DNA of 59,165 nt from Candidatus Latescibacterota bacterium. GTDB taxonomy: Bacteria > JAAXHH01. Where the stretch lies: assembly GCA_012270975.1 (NCBI GenBank), contig JAAXHH010000016.1, forward strand, positions 1-59,165. The letters run 5' to 3'. The notes below the pieces were generated by a model that was given only the letters and a program-made list of their open reading frames with translations, ran no database searches and had not been told where the DNA came from. The position numbers and the translations under genes were made by a program. Position 1 is the stretch's first letter. Each line of letters opens with the position of its first letter. Shown in pieces: positions 27,072 to 36,241 of the stretch.

Positions 27072-27428
27072 CTCCTCGATCTCATCCGGCTCCGGCATCT
27101 CTCCGAAACGTACCGCCTTAACCGTCTTTCGCCCCTCAAGCAGGGCCCGTGCCAGTCGGTGACCGCCGTCCATCAGACGTCCATTGTCGTTGACAATGAC
27201 CGGGATTTCTGGGTCTGCATGGTTGATCCGCCGGCAGTGATCGGCCACCTCCCGGATTGTCGGCGTCCTGCCCTCGCCGAACCAGCAGTCGCGGTCCAAC
27301 TCCGCAAAACTCTCGACGTCTACATCGTATTCCGGAAGATCCTTCGCCAGTTTCCATAGGCGTTCAGTGTACCAGATATACCGCTTGCCATCGCGTTCCG
27401 TCGAATGGGTCTGTGATGGTCTCCGCAA
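27066..27428 (-). CDS. Small ParB/sulfiredoxin-fold-like protein
   Basis: A 120-residue basic protein. Its C-terminal half (VIVNDNGRLMDGGHRLARALLEGRKTV) resembles the ParB/Srx nuclease-like fold, where a GGHR-like segment binds nucleotide. The N-terminal half (YIWYTERLWKLAKDLP) is helical. Small stand-alone proteins of this sort are of unknown use. The TTG at 27428 is taken as start, four bases after the stop of the ankyrin gene, suggesting one transcript. A downstream start is possible. Confidence 0.6.
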   Translation of the reverse strand: MRRPSQTHSTERDGKRYIWYTERLWKLAKDLPEYDVDVESFAELDRDCWFGEGRTPTIREVADHCRRINHADPEIPVIVNDNGRLMDGGHRLARALLEGRKTVKAVRFGEMPEPDEIEEL

Positions 27429-27432
27429 TTCG

Positions 27433-27855
27433 CTATTTCTCCTTTGGCTTAGTATTCTTGCCGAGGGACCTCAGCAACTTCACGACTTCCGCGGCTTCCT
27501 TACCTCCCTTTCGCGCGTGGGCCATAAGCGATATCCCGTGAGGTCCCGGCTTGTCTTTTTCAGATGGATTGTCGGCGAGAACGGCCTGCACGACGCTCAG
27601 CTTCCCCAACATGGCCGCGGCATACAGGTCAATGCGCGCCCCATGTTGCAGCAGGTACTCCGCGATGTCCTTTCGCCCCATATGCGCGGCCGCCCCCAAC
27701 CCCGTTTCCCAGTCACCGCCGCCCCAGTCCCAGCAGGCGTTGACCAGTGCAGGTTCTTTGTCGAGCATATTCCTGACACTTTCAAAATCGCTATGGGCGT
27801 CGTAAACGAAACGATGAACCATTTCCGGGTCTAGTGCCGCCTTCTTGGGAGACAT
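27433..27855 (-). CDS. Ankyrin-repeat protein
   Basis: A 140-residue cytosolic protein of three to four ankyrin repeats: the first region is around ETGLGAAAHMGRKDIAEYLLQHGARID, the second around YAAAMLGKLSVVQAVLADN, the last ending GISLMAHARKGGKEAAEVVKLL. Such repeats mediate protein binding; no catalytic domain is visible. It is upstream of the ParB-like gene with a near-abutting junction. The function is unknown. ATG at 27855 is followed by a normal Ser/Pro/Lys opening. Confidence 0.82.
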   Translation of the reverse strand: MSPKKAALDPEMVHRFVYDAHSDFESVRNMLDKEPALVNACWDWGGGDWETGLGAAAHMGRKDIAEYLLQHGARIDLYAAAMLGKLSVVQAVLADNPSEKDKPGPHGISLMAHARKGGKEAAEVVKLLRSLGKNTKPKEK

Positions 27856-27937
27856 GTTCTACAGTCCTTTCTCACGTTGTTGGTATTGTATGACTGATCG
27901 GTCAATGAACAGAAAAACAGGTGCCGCGACAGAATTT

Positions 27938-27958
27938 ACGTGTGAGTCTTTCACACGT
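27938..27958. repeat. Inverted repeat related to the 27031 palindromes
   Basis: ACGTGTGA (27938-27945) and TCACACGT (27951-27958) form an eight-base stem around GTCTT in the 143-base gap between two minus-strand genes. The left arm with its flank, TTTACGTGTGA, is identical to the start of the pair at 27031. On the minus strand it follows the methyltransferase stop at 27999 by about 40 bases and could act as a terminator, or be another copy of the same repeat. Confidence 0.6.
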
Positions 27959-27998
27959 GTATTCGCCCGGGCAGCGTCTCCATATACCTGATTCACTT

Positions 27999-28766
27999 TC
28001 ACCTCTCCTTCTTCGCCGCGAACCGCAACCGAATATAGTCCGCCGTCCACGCGCCGTCCGCATCGCACAGACTGGGTCGCATCGCTTCACGGACCTCTTC
28101 AAGGAAGCCCGGCCTATCAGTCACTGGAACCCGTGACGTGAAGCTCTCAGCGAAGGTTTCCAGCCAGCCGCCGATGTCGCCGGGCAGCGGGGTGGGCCGG
28201 GGGATAAGCGCGATATACTTCACGTCGAACCCCTGCTGGACCAGCCGGCCCCTGTACTCCTCGTCAGTAGCGAAGTACCAGGGATTGACACCGTCCTCCC
28301 AGAGGCCGCGCCGCTTCAGCGCCTCGGTGAGCGCTTTTACGATCGTATCGACGCACCCGTGTCCGCCGCATTCGGCGACGAATCTTCCGCCGGGTTTCAA
28401 CGCTCGGCGCACCCCCGCGATCACCTCATCGGGATGGCCCATCCAGTGAAGCGCGGCATTGCTGAACACCGCGTCGAATTCCGCTTCGTAAGTCAGCCGA
28501 TGCCCGTCCATCACATGGGCCTCGAGTCCGAGCCCGCGTGCCGCCTCGATCTGCTGCGCACTACTGTCCACGCCGACGACGCTGCAGCCCGTTTCGACGA
28601 GTTTCGCCGTCAGCGCCCCGTCGCCGCATCCCAGGTCGAGTATTCGTTCGCCAGGGTTCGGTTCCAGTAGCTCTACCACGGGCATGCCCAGGTCCGCGAC
28701 GAACCGGGCGTTGCGCGCGTATCGCTCGGGGTCCCAGGACTGTGATGAACTCATCCGGTCCTCCAT
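27999..28766 (-). CDS. Class I SAM-dependent methyltransferase (trans-aconitate methyltransferase-like)
   Basis: A 255-residue Rossmann-fold methyltransferase. Motif I (ILDLGCGDGALT) is near residues 42-53, the acidic end of beta2 in VVGVDSS, and FDAVFSNAALHWM is motif IV. GGRFVAECGGHG follows. The SWDPERYARNARFV opening and overall size resemble trans-aconitate 2-methyltransferase (Tam) and related small-molecule methyltransferases, but the acceptor is uncertain. Two purine tracts (GGAGGG and GGAGGA) stand before the ATG at 28766 and the next in-frame ATG (28754); the former is kept. It precedes the ankyrin gene on the same strand. Confidence 0.83.
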   Translation of the reverse strand: MEDRMSSSQSWDPERYARNARFVADLGMPVVELLEPNPGERILDLGCGDGALTAKLVETGCSVVGVDSSAQQIEAARGLGLEAHVMDGHRLTYEAEFDAVFSNAALHWMGHPDEVIAGVRRALKPGGRFVAECGGHGCVDTIVKALTEALKRRGLWEDGVNPWYFATDEEYRGRLVQQGFDVKYIALIPRPTPLPGDIGGWLETFAESFTSRVPVTDRPGFLEEVREAMRPSLCDADGAWTADYIRLRFAAKKER

Positions 28767-28781
28767 CTGTCCCTCCGTTTC

Positions 28782-31175
28782 TCACTCACCGCGCAGCACC
28801 TCCGCGGGATTGGCCAGCGCGGCCCTGAACACATGATATCCGATCGTCACGATTGTGATGAGCAGGGCTATGCCACCAGAAGCGAAGAAGATCCCCCACC
28901 CGATCTCGATCCGATAGGCGAAGTTCTCCATCCAGCGCCCCATGATCAGCCAGGCCGCTGGCCAGGCGACGAGGTTGGCGACGAGCACGAGACCGACGAA
29001 TTCTGCGGACAGCGTGGCAAGCAAGCGGTGCAGGGAGGCGCCAATCGCCCTGCGAATGCCAATTTCCCGCACGCGCCGCTCCACCGTGTACGAAACCAGC
29101 GCGAAGAGGCCCAGGCAGGTCAGGAAAACCGCGATCAGGGCGAAAACGGCGAAAAAGTAGCCGATGCGCGTCTCGTTGCGGTAAAGCCGGTCGATGTCTT
29201 CGCCGAGAAAAGTAAAGGCGAAAGGATAGTCGGGAAAGGACCGCGTCCAGGTCTGCTCGATATGCTCCAGGGTGGGTCGTATCTCCCCGGGATCGAGCCG
29301 GATCACCAGGTGCTGGCCGATCCCATGAAAGAGCACGAGGGGTTCGATGGGCAGGTGCAGCGTCCGGAAATGGAAGTCACCCAGCACGCCGATTACCGTC
29401 CGCATCATGTTATTGCCGAAGCGGACCTCGCGCCCGATGGCCTCCTCGGGCGTCTCCCATCCCAGGGCCCGCAGTGCGGCTTCGTTGATCAGCACGTTCA
29501 TTTCCTCGGGGCTGTCTCGCAGCGGCCCGCGGTGCGATCGGCCGGCGAGGACGTCCATGCCCAGCGTTTCCACGAAATCCGCGGCGGCCTGGAGCCCCTG
29601 TACGTCGTGCCGGACGTCGACAGGGTCCTCGGCGCGCTGCACCGTTCCGGCGGAGACCCGTCCGATATTGCCGACGAGTCCGGGCAGGGACGCGCCCAGG
29701 CTCACGCCTGTCACACCCGCGTACCGGATCAGTTCATCTTTCCAGGGCTGGTAGTTGCGCGCAACCTCCTCCACCGTGGGAATCACGATGACCTGTTCTT
29801 TCTCGAAACCCAGGTTCTTGTTCTGTATGTAACTGGCCTGGCTGAACAGGATACCGGTCCCGATGATCAGCGCGATGGATACGGCGAACTGCGCGCCGAC
29901 CAGGGTCCTTCTCGACCATACACCGCCCGGCTGCAACCGCCGGCCCACCTCGAGTCCCGGCGTGGCCAGCATGGAGGAGAATACGAGCGCGGGGTAACCG
30001 CCGGAGAGTATGCCGATAAGGACCGCGATAAGCAGGGGGCCGAGCCACCAGCCCGGGTGCATGACAAAAGACGCGGTTACCGGCATGCCCAGAAGCGCGT
30101 CGAAATGGGGAGACACAAATTGGACAGCCGCCAAGGCGATCGTAAGCGCGATCAGGGTCAGCAGGACGGACTCGCCGAGGGACTGCCGGACCAGGTGTGT
30201 CCGGGAAGCGCCCAGCACCTTGCGCATACCGACCTCATGGCCCCGGTGGGCATACTGTGCAGTGGACAGGTTTACATAATTCACCGAGGCGATGGCCAGG
30301 ATGAAAAGGCCGATGGCAGCCAGGATGTACACGTAGCTGATATCGGTATTGACCCCCGGTTCGTTTTCAAGATGAGAGTACAGATGAATGTCCTTGACGC
30401 TTTGCAGCCTCATATCGAAGCGACCGCCCCGCGCCTCGAGCCGGTCGCCGATATGCCGCTCCACGAAACCGGGCAGCTTCGCTTCCGTTTCGGCGGGCGA
30501 ATGACCTTCCGGAAACACGACGTAGGTGTAGAAGAGGAACGCGGACCAGATATCGTCAGTCCTGGTCCAGTTGAATTTCTCGTATCCGGTCGCCAGGGAG
30601 ATGAAAAAGTCGGCGCGGAAATGGGCGTTTTCAGGGATGTTCTCGATGACGCCGGTGACGGTCAGCAGCAGGAAACCGTTGTCGGCGATCATGGTCTTCC
30701 CGACCGGATCTTCATCGCCGAAATACCTGCCGGCGACGTCCTCACTGATCACCACGGTGTACGGCGCTTCCAGGGCGTGGTCCGGATCGCCCCGCACCAG
30801 GGGCATGGTAAAGACGTCGAAGAGGGACTGGTCGGCCCAGTACACCCGCTTCTCGTAAAAGAGCCGGTCTTCGTACCGCATGATCCAGGTGCCGAAGGTG
30901 GGGAGCAGGCGGACGAATTGCCGGACTTCGGGGAAATCTTCCTGCATGGCCAGCACCATGCTTCGGGGCGAACGGGCGTCCTCGTTGACCGCTACCCGGT
31001 AAATCCGGTCGGCCTTTTCGTGGTGCTGGTCGTAGCTCAGTTCGTACTGGATGTATAGGAAGATCAGGATAGCGCAGGCCATGCCGACGGCCAGACCGAG
31101 GACATTGACGGCCGTGTAACCCCTGTGCCGTCCCATATGGCGGAGCGTGATGGCGAGCCAGTGCTTGAACATCAT
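28782..31175 (-). CDS. FtsX/MacB-like ABC-type permease, paralogue 1
   Basis: A 797-residue inner-membrane protein made of two MacB-like units. An opening amphipathic stretch and a first membrane helix (VLGLAVGMACAILIFLYI) precede a large periplasmic domain (about residues 45-260). Three helices follow, then a second linker helix, a second periplasmic domain and three C-terminal helices (EIGIRRAIGASLHRLL is a typical FtsX coupling segment). Such proteins normally work with an ATPase (MacB/LolD type) in lipoprotein or peptide traffic, but no ATPase gene is adjacent. It is one of three paralogues (also 32552-34927 and 36242-38641). An ATGATG doublet makes the start ambiguous by one codon. Confidence 0.86.
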   Translation of the reverse strand: MMFKHWLAITLRHMGRHRGYTAVNVLGLAVGMACAILIFLYIQYELSYDQHHEKADRIYRVAVNEDARSPRSMVLAMQEDFPEVRQFVRLLPTFGTWIMRYEDRLFYEKRVYWADQSLFDVFTMPLVRGDPDHALEAPYTVVISEDVAGRYFGDEDPVGKTMIADNGFLLLTVTGVIENIPENAHFRADFFISLATGYEKFNWTRTDDIWSAFLFYTYVVFPEGHSPAETEAKLPGFVERHIGDRLEARGGRFDMRLQSVKDIHLYSHLENEPGVNTDISYVYILAAIGLFILAIASVNYVNLSTAQYAHRGHEVGMRKVLGASRTHLVRQSLGESVLLTLIALTIALAAVQFVSPHFDALLGMPVTASFVMHPGWWLGPLLIAVLIGILSGGYPALVFSSMLATPGLEVGRRLQPGGVWSRRTLVGAQFAVSIALIIGTGILFSQASYIQNKNLGFEKEQVIVIPTVEEVARNYQPWKDELIRYAGVTGVSLGASLPGLVGNIGRVSAGTVQRAEDPVDVRHDVQGLQAAADFVETLGMDVLAGRSHRGPLRDSPEEMNVLINEAALRALGWETPEEAIGREVRFGNNMMRTVIGVLGDFHFRTLHLPIEPLVLFHGIGQHLVIRLDPGEIRPTLEHIEQTWTRSFPDYPFAFTFLGEDIDRLYRNETRIGYFFAVFALIAVFLTCLGLFALVSYTVERRVREIGIRRAIGASLHRLLATLSAEFVGLVLVANLVAWPAAWLIMGRWMENFAYRIEIGWGIFFASGGIALLITIVTIGYHVFRAALANPAEVLRGE

Positions 31176-31209
31176 CCTTCTTTTCCAGTTATTGATTTTA
31201 CTTATGTCG

Positions 31210-32547
31210 TTACTTATGTCGAAAAAACCGCCACTCCCGTTCGACGATCAGGCGGGCGCCGCGCCGGAACGTCAAGTAGGACCAGGCCCAGTGCAGCACG
31301 ACGAGCAGCCGGTTCTTGAAGCCGACGAGGAAGTAAACGTGGACGACCAGCCACGTGATCCAGGCGAACCAGCCCGAGAAGCGCAGCTTGCCGATTTCCG
31401 CGACGGCGCGGCTGCGGCCGATGGTCGCCATCTGGCCCTTGTCGACGAATCGAAAGGCCTCGCGCGGTTTTCCGGCCATGTCGCGGCAGATCACCCTCGC
31501 TACGTACCGGCCCTGCTGGATCGCCACGGGCGCCGTGCCGGGAAGCGGCGCGCCGGTCTGGTGGGTAAAACAGGCCTGGTCGCCCGCGACGAACACGTTC
31601 GGGTAACCGGGGATGCTCAGGTCTTCGTTGACCATCACGCGTCCCCCGCGATCCGTCTCGATGCCAATCTGGTGCTGGCCCCCGCGGTCCGGCTTGATTC
31701 CGCCCTCCTCAAGCTGCCCATCCATTTTAGCGCCCTGTGCGGACCCCGAAACCGCAACTTCAACCCCTCTTACACCCGCCGCCCAAAGTACCGTCGAGGA
31801 CGCAATGCGCTCCGGGCCCGCCTGCACGCCGTGCTCGTCGATACCGGTCGCCAGGGTGTTCGGCCAGACCTGCACGCCGAGCTTTTCCAGGTCCCGCGCC
31901 GCCCGTGCCGCCTGCTGCTCGGGGAACATCGAGAGGATGCGCGGCCCCGACTCGATCAGGATGACCCGCGTGAGCCGGGTGTCGATGTTTCGGAAATCCC
32001 TTGCCAGGGTAAACCGACTCATCTCACCGATGGCCCCCGCCAGTTCGACGCCGGTCGGCCCTCCTCCGATGACTACGAAGGTCAATAACCGCCGGCGTGT
32101 TTCGGGATCGTCGGTCCGCTCCGCCGCTTCGAAGGCGCTCAGCAGACGCCGGCGGATCTCCGTGGCCTGCGGAATCGTCTTCAGACTCGGCGCGTGCTCC
32201 TCCCACTCCCCGTGTCCGAAATAGCTCGGGATCGACCCGCAACAGAGCAGCAGATAATCGAATTCGAGCTTTCCGAAATCCGCCGAAACGGTCCGCGTCC
32301 GCAGATCGACCCGCTCGACCGATCCCTGCAGCACCGAGATGTTTCCGCAGCGGGCGAGCACGCTGCGTATGGGCGTGGCGATATCGGCGGGCGACAGGCC
32401 GGCCATGGCCACCTGGTAGAGCAGCGGCTGGAACAGGTGGTAGTTCTGCCGATCGATCAGCGTCACGCGGACGTCGCGTCTGCCGCCGAGTTTCTTGGCC
32501 GCGTTCAGGCCGGCGAAGCCGCCTCCGACGATAACGACGTGTTTCAT
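31210..32547 (-). CDS. ndh: Type II NADH:quinone oxidoreductase
   Basis: A 445-residue FAD enzyme. The N-terminal VVIVGGGFAGLNAAKKL binds FAD, the second dinucleotide fold VVIGGGPTGVELAGAI (about residues 166-181) binds NADH, and YPNVFVAGDQA is the conserved FAD-contacting loop. The GTAPVAIQQGRYVAR segment is typical of NDH-2. Hydrophobic and aromatic C-terminal segments (ITWLVVHVYFLVGF) would attach it to the membrane. It transfers electrons from NADH to quinone without pumping protons. It lies between two FtsX-like permeases on the same strand with gaps of 34 bases or less, suggesting one transcript, though no functional link is known. Confidence 0.9.
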   Translation of the reverse strand: MKHVVIVGGGFAGLNAAKKLGGRRDVRVTLIDRQNYHLFQPLLYQVAMAGLSPADIATPIRSVLARCGNISVLQGSVERVDLRTRTVSADFGKLEFDYLLLCCGSIPSYFGHGEWEEHAPSLKTIPQATEIRRRLLSAFEAAERTDDPETRRRLLTFVVIGGGPTGVELAGAIGEMSRFTLARDFRNIDTRLTRVILIESGPRILSMFPEQQAARAARDLEKLGVQVWPNTLATGIDEHGVQAGPERIASSTVLWAAGVRGVEVAVSGSAQGAKMDGQLEEGGIKPDRGGQHQIGIETDRGGRVMVNEDLSIPGYPNVFVAGDQACFTHQTGAPLPGTAPVAIQQGRYVARVICRDMAGKPREAFRFVDKGQMATIGRSRAVAEIGKLRFSGWFAWITWLVVHVYFLVGFKNRLLVVLHWAWSYLTFRRGARLIVEREWRFFRHK

Positions 32548-32551
32548 AAGG

Positions 32552-34927
32552 TCACTCGTTCCGCAGCACGTCCGCCGGATTGGTGAGTGCGGTCCGAACC
32601 ACGTGATAGCCGATGGTGACCAGCGTGATCAGCAGGGCGGTGACACCGGAAAGAAAAAAGATCTCCCAGCCGATCTCCGTTCGGTAGGCGAAGGACTCCA
32701 GCCAGCGCTGCATGGTCAGCCAGGCCGCCGGCCAGGCAAAGACATTGGCGATGAGCACGAGCCCCACGAATTCACCCGACAGCAACGCCAACACCTGTTG
32801 GATGGAAGCGCCCAACGCTTTGCGTACGCCGATCTCCCTGGTTCTTCGTTCCATCGTGAAGGAAACCAACGCGAACAGGCCCAGGCAGGCAAGGAAAACA
32901 GCCACCAGGGCGAATACGCCGAATACGTAACCGATCCGTACTTCCGCCCGGTAAAGGCGTTCGATGTTCTCGTCGAGAAACGTATACGCAAAAGGAAAGT
33001 CCGGGAACATCCGCAACCACTGGTTTTCAATGTAATCCAGCGCTCGTCCCGGATCCCCGGGGTGAAGCCGGACGGCCAGATGGAGACCGCCGCCCAGAAA
33101 CAGCACGAGCGGCTCTATCTTCAGATGCATCGATCGAAAATGAAAATCCCTGACCACACCGATAACCGTTCCAGTCCAGCCTCTACCGAAAAGGACCTCC
33201 TGGCCAATGGCCGCCGCCGGCGTGTTCCAACCCAGCACACGCTGCGCGGTTTCGTTGATTACGATGTTCAGCGCTTCTGAATCCCTGGACATCGCACCGC
33301 TATGCGACCGGCCGGCGAGCAATTCCATGCCCAGGGTTTCCACGAAATCCAGCGCGACGTTCAGTCCCTGCACGTCATGCCTGGTATTGGCCGGATCATC
33401 GACGCGCTGAACCGTACCGGTCGATACCTGGCCTATGTTGCCGGCCAGCCCCGGTAAGGAATTGCTATGGGTCACCCCGGCCACGCCGGTGTGTTGCAGT
33501 AAGGCTTCTTTCCAGGACTGGAAGTTATCCAAGACGTCATTAAAAGTCGGTATCACGATCACCCGATCTTTATCGAAACCCGGATGCTTACTTTGGAGGT
33601 ATGCCATCTGATTGAAGAGAATGCCCGTGCTGATGATCATCGCGATGGAAATCGTAAACTGGATGACCACCAGGATCTTCCGCGATAGTCCTCCGGCCGC
33701 AGCGAGTTGCGGCCCTCCCTTCACGCTTTGAACCGGCTGCAGGGCGGAAAGCAGCATCGCCGGGTAGCTTCCGGACAACAAACCCACGAGCAGCGCACCG
33801 GCTGGAAGGACGAGCCACCAGAAACCGGAGCCCGCGAATTCCGTCGTTACCGGTTTTCCCGCAAAGCTGTCGAAATACGGGGAGATCAATGAAATGGCCG
33901 CCAGGGCGATCATCAGCGCCATGGCGGTTACCAGGACCGATTCTCCCAGGAACTGCCGGATCAGCTGGAAGCGATACGCGCCAAACACCTTGCGCAAGCC
34001 CACTTCTCTGGTCCGGCCGGTAAACCGGGCGATTGACAGGTTGATGAAATTGATACAGGCGACGGACAGGATGAAGAGCGCAATGGCCGAAAGGATGTAG
34101 ACATAGGTGATATCGCTGTTGGCGCCGGTCTCGTGTTCGAGATTGGAATGGAGATGGATGTCGGTCACCGGCTGCAGAAAGAGTTCGAAGCTGCCGCCCC
34201 GTTCCCTGAGCCCTTCCCCGATGTGCCTGTTCACGAAACCAGGAAGCCGCTCCTCGATGGCCGCGTACGAATGACCTTCGGACAGCGCGATGTACGTGTA
34301 GAAATTGATCCACGACCAGTATCTGAGATCCTCCTGAGACGCAGAGGTCAGCGAAATGAAGAAGTCGGCCTGAAAGTGGGTATTTTGCGGCGTATTTTCC
34401 ATGACCCCGGTAACGGTCAGCATCATGAAGCCGTTGTCTGCGATAATCGTCTTGCCCATCGGATCTTCTTCGCCGAAGTATTTCCGGGCCGTATCTTCGC
34501 TGATTACGACAGAGTAGGGCGCTTCCAGAGCCGTTCGGGAATCGCCGCGGATCAGCGGGAAGGTAAAGAGGTCCAACAGGGCGTTGTCCCCCCAGTAGAC
34601 CCGATTTTCATAGTAGATGTTCTCTTCGTGTTTCATGATCCACGTACCGGTCGTCGGGAGCAACCGGACGAAACCCGTGATCTCGGGGAAGTCTTCCTGC
34701 AGCGCCGGACCAAGGGCCGGAGGCGTCCTGGCGTCGTTGTTGACCGCCACTCTGTACAGGCGGTCCGCCTTCTCATGATAGCGGTCGTAACTGAGTTCGA
34801 AGCTGACATAGAGGAAGATCAGCATGGCGCAGACCAACCCGACGGCCAGGCCGAGGACGTTGATGGCCGTATAGCCCTTCTCCCTGGCTATATGGCGGAT
34901 CGCTATGGTTATGTAGCTTTTGAGCAT
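32552..34927 (-). CDS. FtsX/MacB-like ABC-type permease, paralogue 2
   Basis: A 791-residue member of the same family as its two neighbours, with the same N-terminal ITIAIRHIAREKGYTAINVLG opening, two periplasmic domains and eight membrane segments; EIGVRKALGASIQQVL is the coupling segment close to the C-terminus. It lies four bases upstream of ndh in transcription order. Divergence from paralogues 1 and 3 in the periplasmic domains is moderate while the membrane parts are similar, so ligand specificity may differ. No ATPase is in the operon. The role in transport or signalling is not certain. Confidence 0.86.
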   Translation of the reverse strand: MLKSYITIAIRHIAREKGYTAINVLGLAVGLVCAMLIFLYVSFELSYDRYHEKADRLYRVAVNNDARTPPALGPALQEDFPEITGFVRLLPTTGTWIMKHEENIYYENRVYWGDNALLDLFTFPLIRGDSRTALEAPYSVVISEDTARKYFGEEDPMGKTIIADNGFMMLTVTGVMENTPQNTHFQADFFISLTSASQEDLRYWSWINFYTYIALSEGHSYAAIEERLPGFVNRHIGEGLRERGGSFELFLQPVTDIHLHSNLEHETGANSDITYVYILSAIALFILSVACINFINLSIARFTGRTREVGLRKVFGAYRFQLIRQFLGESVLVTAMALMIALAAISLISPYFDSFAGKPVTTEFAGSGFWWLVLPAGALLVGLLSGSYPAMLLSALQPVQSVKGGPQLAAAGGLSRKILVVIQFTISIAMIISTGILFNQMAYLQSKHPGFDKDRVIVIPTFNDVLDNFQSWKEALLQHTGVAGVTHSNSLPGLAGNIGQVSTGTVQRVDDPANTRHDVQGLNVALDFVETLGMELLAGRSHSGAMSRDSEALNIVINETAQRVLGWNTPAAAIGQEVLFGRGWTGTVIGVVRDFHFRSMHLKIEPLVLFLGGGLHLAVRLHPGDPGRALDYIENQWLRMFPDFPFAYTFLDENIERLYRAEVRIGYVFGVFALVAVFLACLGLFALVSFTMERRTREIGVRKALGASIQQVLALLSGEFVGLVLIANVFAWPAAWLTMQRWLESFAYRTEIGWEIFFLSGVTALLITLVTIGYHVVRTALTNPADVLRNE

Positions 34928-35226
34928 ATCGGGAATACGGAGATTGGACCGCGCATTTCGGAAACGTACAGATCGGATCGTGCAGATCGAGCCGTGTAGA
35001 TCTGTAGCGCTTACAGGTGTGAGGGGTACAATCGGTACTTTACAACACAGTTGTGGCGATACACTGTTGATTTGCGCTTGCGTTCGGAATTTACGCTAGT
35101 GAGTCTGTATTTATACCAACGCCCAGATGCATAATGTATATTTCTCTTCATCGTCATGTTATTTGAAAAGTCCTGCGACCGGATCGATTCCGATGCAGGT
35201 CCTTGCTTATCCAGGGAGTCTCCGTA
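34928..35226. other. Divergent intergenic region
   Basis: A 299-base gap separating the divergent FtsX-like (minus) and MetE-like (plus) genes, so it should carry both promoters. It is AT-richer than its flanks. A GTACAGATC, GTGCAGATC, GTGTAGATC run at about 34967-35003 is a short degenerate direct repeat on the side nearer the permease. I could not pick a confident -35/-10 pair. Confidence 0.4.
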
Positions 35227-36234
35227 ATGGCAAAACCCGATATCAAGACTACCGTAGTCGGCAGCTATCCCATCCCGGACTGGCTGGCGGCCTATCCGAC
35301 CACGCCCAACCTGATCGATGCGGCCAAGGTGATCCTGAAGACGCAGGAACTGGCCGGCATCGACGTGCTCACGGACGGGGAACTGTCCCGCTTCGACGTC
35401 GGCCACCCGGAGACCAACGGGATGATCGAGTATTTCATCCGGCCCATGTCCGGGATCACGACGGAGGTCTCGCGGGAGGTCCTCGCCGAATTCAGAAATC
35501 GCGAGGGGATGTCCTTCCGCAGTACCCCAGGCGGTATCGTGCGGGACAGGATCGGGGAAGGCGCGCTCAACCTGCCGGCCGCGTGGCAGACGATGCGGAC
35601 GCTCACGGACCGCACGCTCAAGTTCACCGTCACCTCGCCCTACATGCTGGCCAAGACGCTCCTGGACGAGCACTACGGCGATCTGCAGGCTATGACCATG
35701 GACATCGCCGAGGTGCTGCGCAGGCAGGTCGCCGAGATCGACGCGCCGATCCTGCAGGTGGACGAAGCCAACCTGACCGGCCATCCCGAAGACGCGGACT
35801 GGGCCCACGAGCCCGTCAACCACGTGCTTGGCGCCGTGCAGGGCGAGAAGGGGCTGCACCTCTGCTTCGGCAACTACGGCGGGCAGAGCATCCAGTCCGG
35901 CCTGTGGAACGACCTGATGGGATTTCTGAACAACCTCGACGTCGACCATCTCGTCCTGGAGTTCGCCCGCCGGGGTTACGACGAACTGCCGATGTTCAGG
36001 GACTTGCGCGAAGACATTGCGCTGGGCGTCGGTGTGGTCGACATCAAGGACAACGGAGTGGAGTCGCCGGATGAGGTCGCACGCCGCATCGAACATGCCG
36101 TCGACGTGCTCGGGCCGGAGCGCGTGCGCTGGGTGCATCCCGACTGCGGTTTCTGGATGCTCCCCCGCAGCGTGGCGGACCGAAAAATGGCCAGCTTGGT
36201 GGCCGGGCGGGATCTGGCGCTGGGCAGCGCGTAG
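35227..36234 (+). CDS. MetE-like cobalamin-independent methionine synthase-family protein
   Basis: A 335-residue protein matching the C-terminal catalytic half of MetE. VVGSYPIPDWL is the usual opening. The zinc site is recognisable: His and Cys in LHLCFGN (about residue 215), the Glu in VLEFARRG, and the Cys in HPDCGFW near the end. Stand-alone C-terminal homologues transfer methyl groups from donors other than the folate used by full MetE, so the substrates are open. The start is the ATG at 35227, giving MAKPDIK after GGGAG; the frame opens 24 bases earlier without support. It converges with paralogue 3 of the permeases after seven bases. Confidence 0.85.
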   Translation: MAKPDIKTTVVGSYPIPDWLAAYPTTPNLIDAAKVILKTQELAGIDVLTDGELSRFDVGHPETNGMIEYFIRPMSGITTEVSREVLAEFRNREGMSFRSTPGGIVRDRIGEGALNLPAAWQTMRTLTDRTLKFTVTSPYMLAKTLLDEHYGDLQAMTMDIAEVLRRQVAEIDAPILQVDEANLTGHPEDADWAHEPVNHVLGAVQGEKGLHLCFGNYGGQSIQSGLWNDLMGFLNNLDVDHLVLEFARRGYDELPMFRDLREDIALGVGVVDIKDNGVESPDEVARRIEHAVDVLGPERVRWVHPDCGFWMLPRSVADRKMASLVAGRDLALGSA

Positions 36235-36241
36235 TCCGTCC

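Noticed and set aside
35011..36138. 375-codon minus-strand ORF opposite the MetE-like gene
   Set aside because: It is an antisense shadow; the plus frame has the zinc ligands of MetE.
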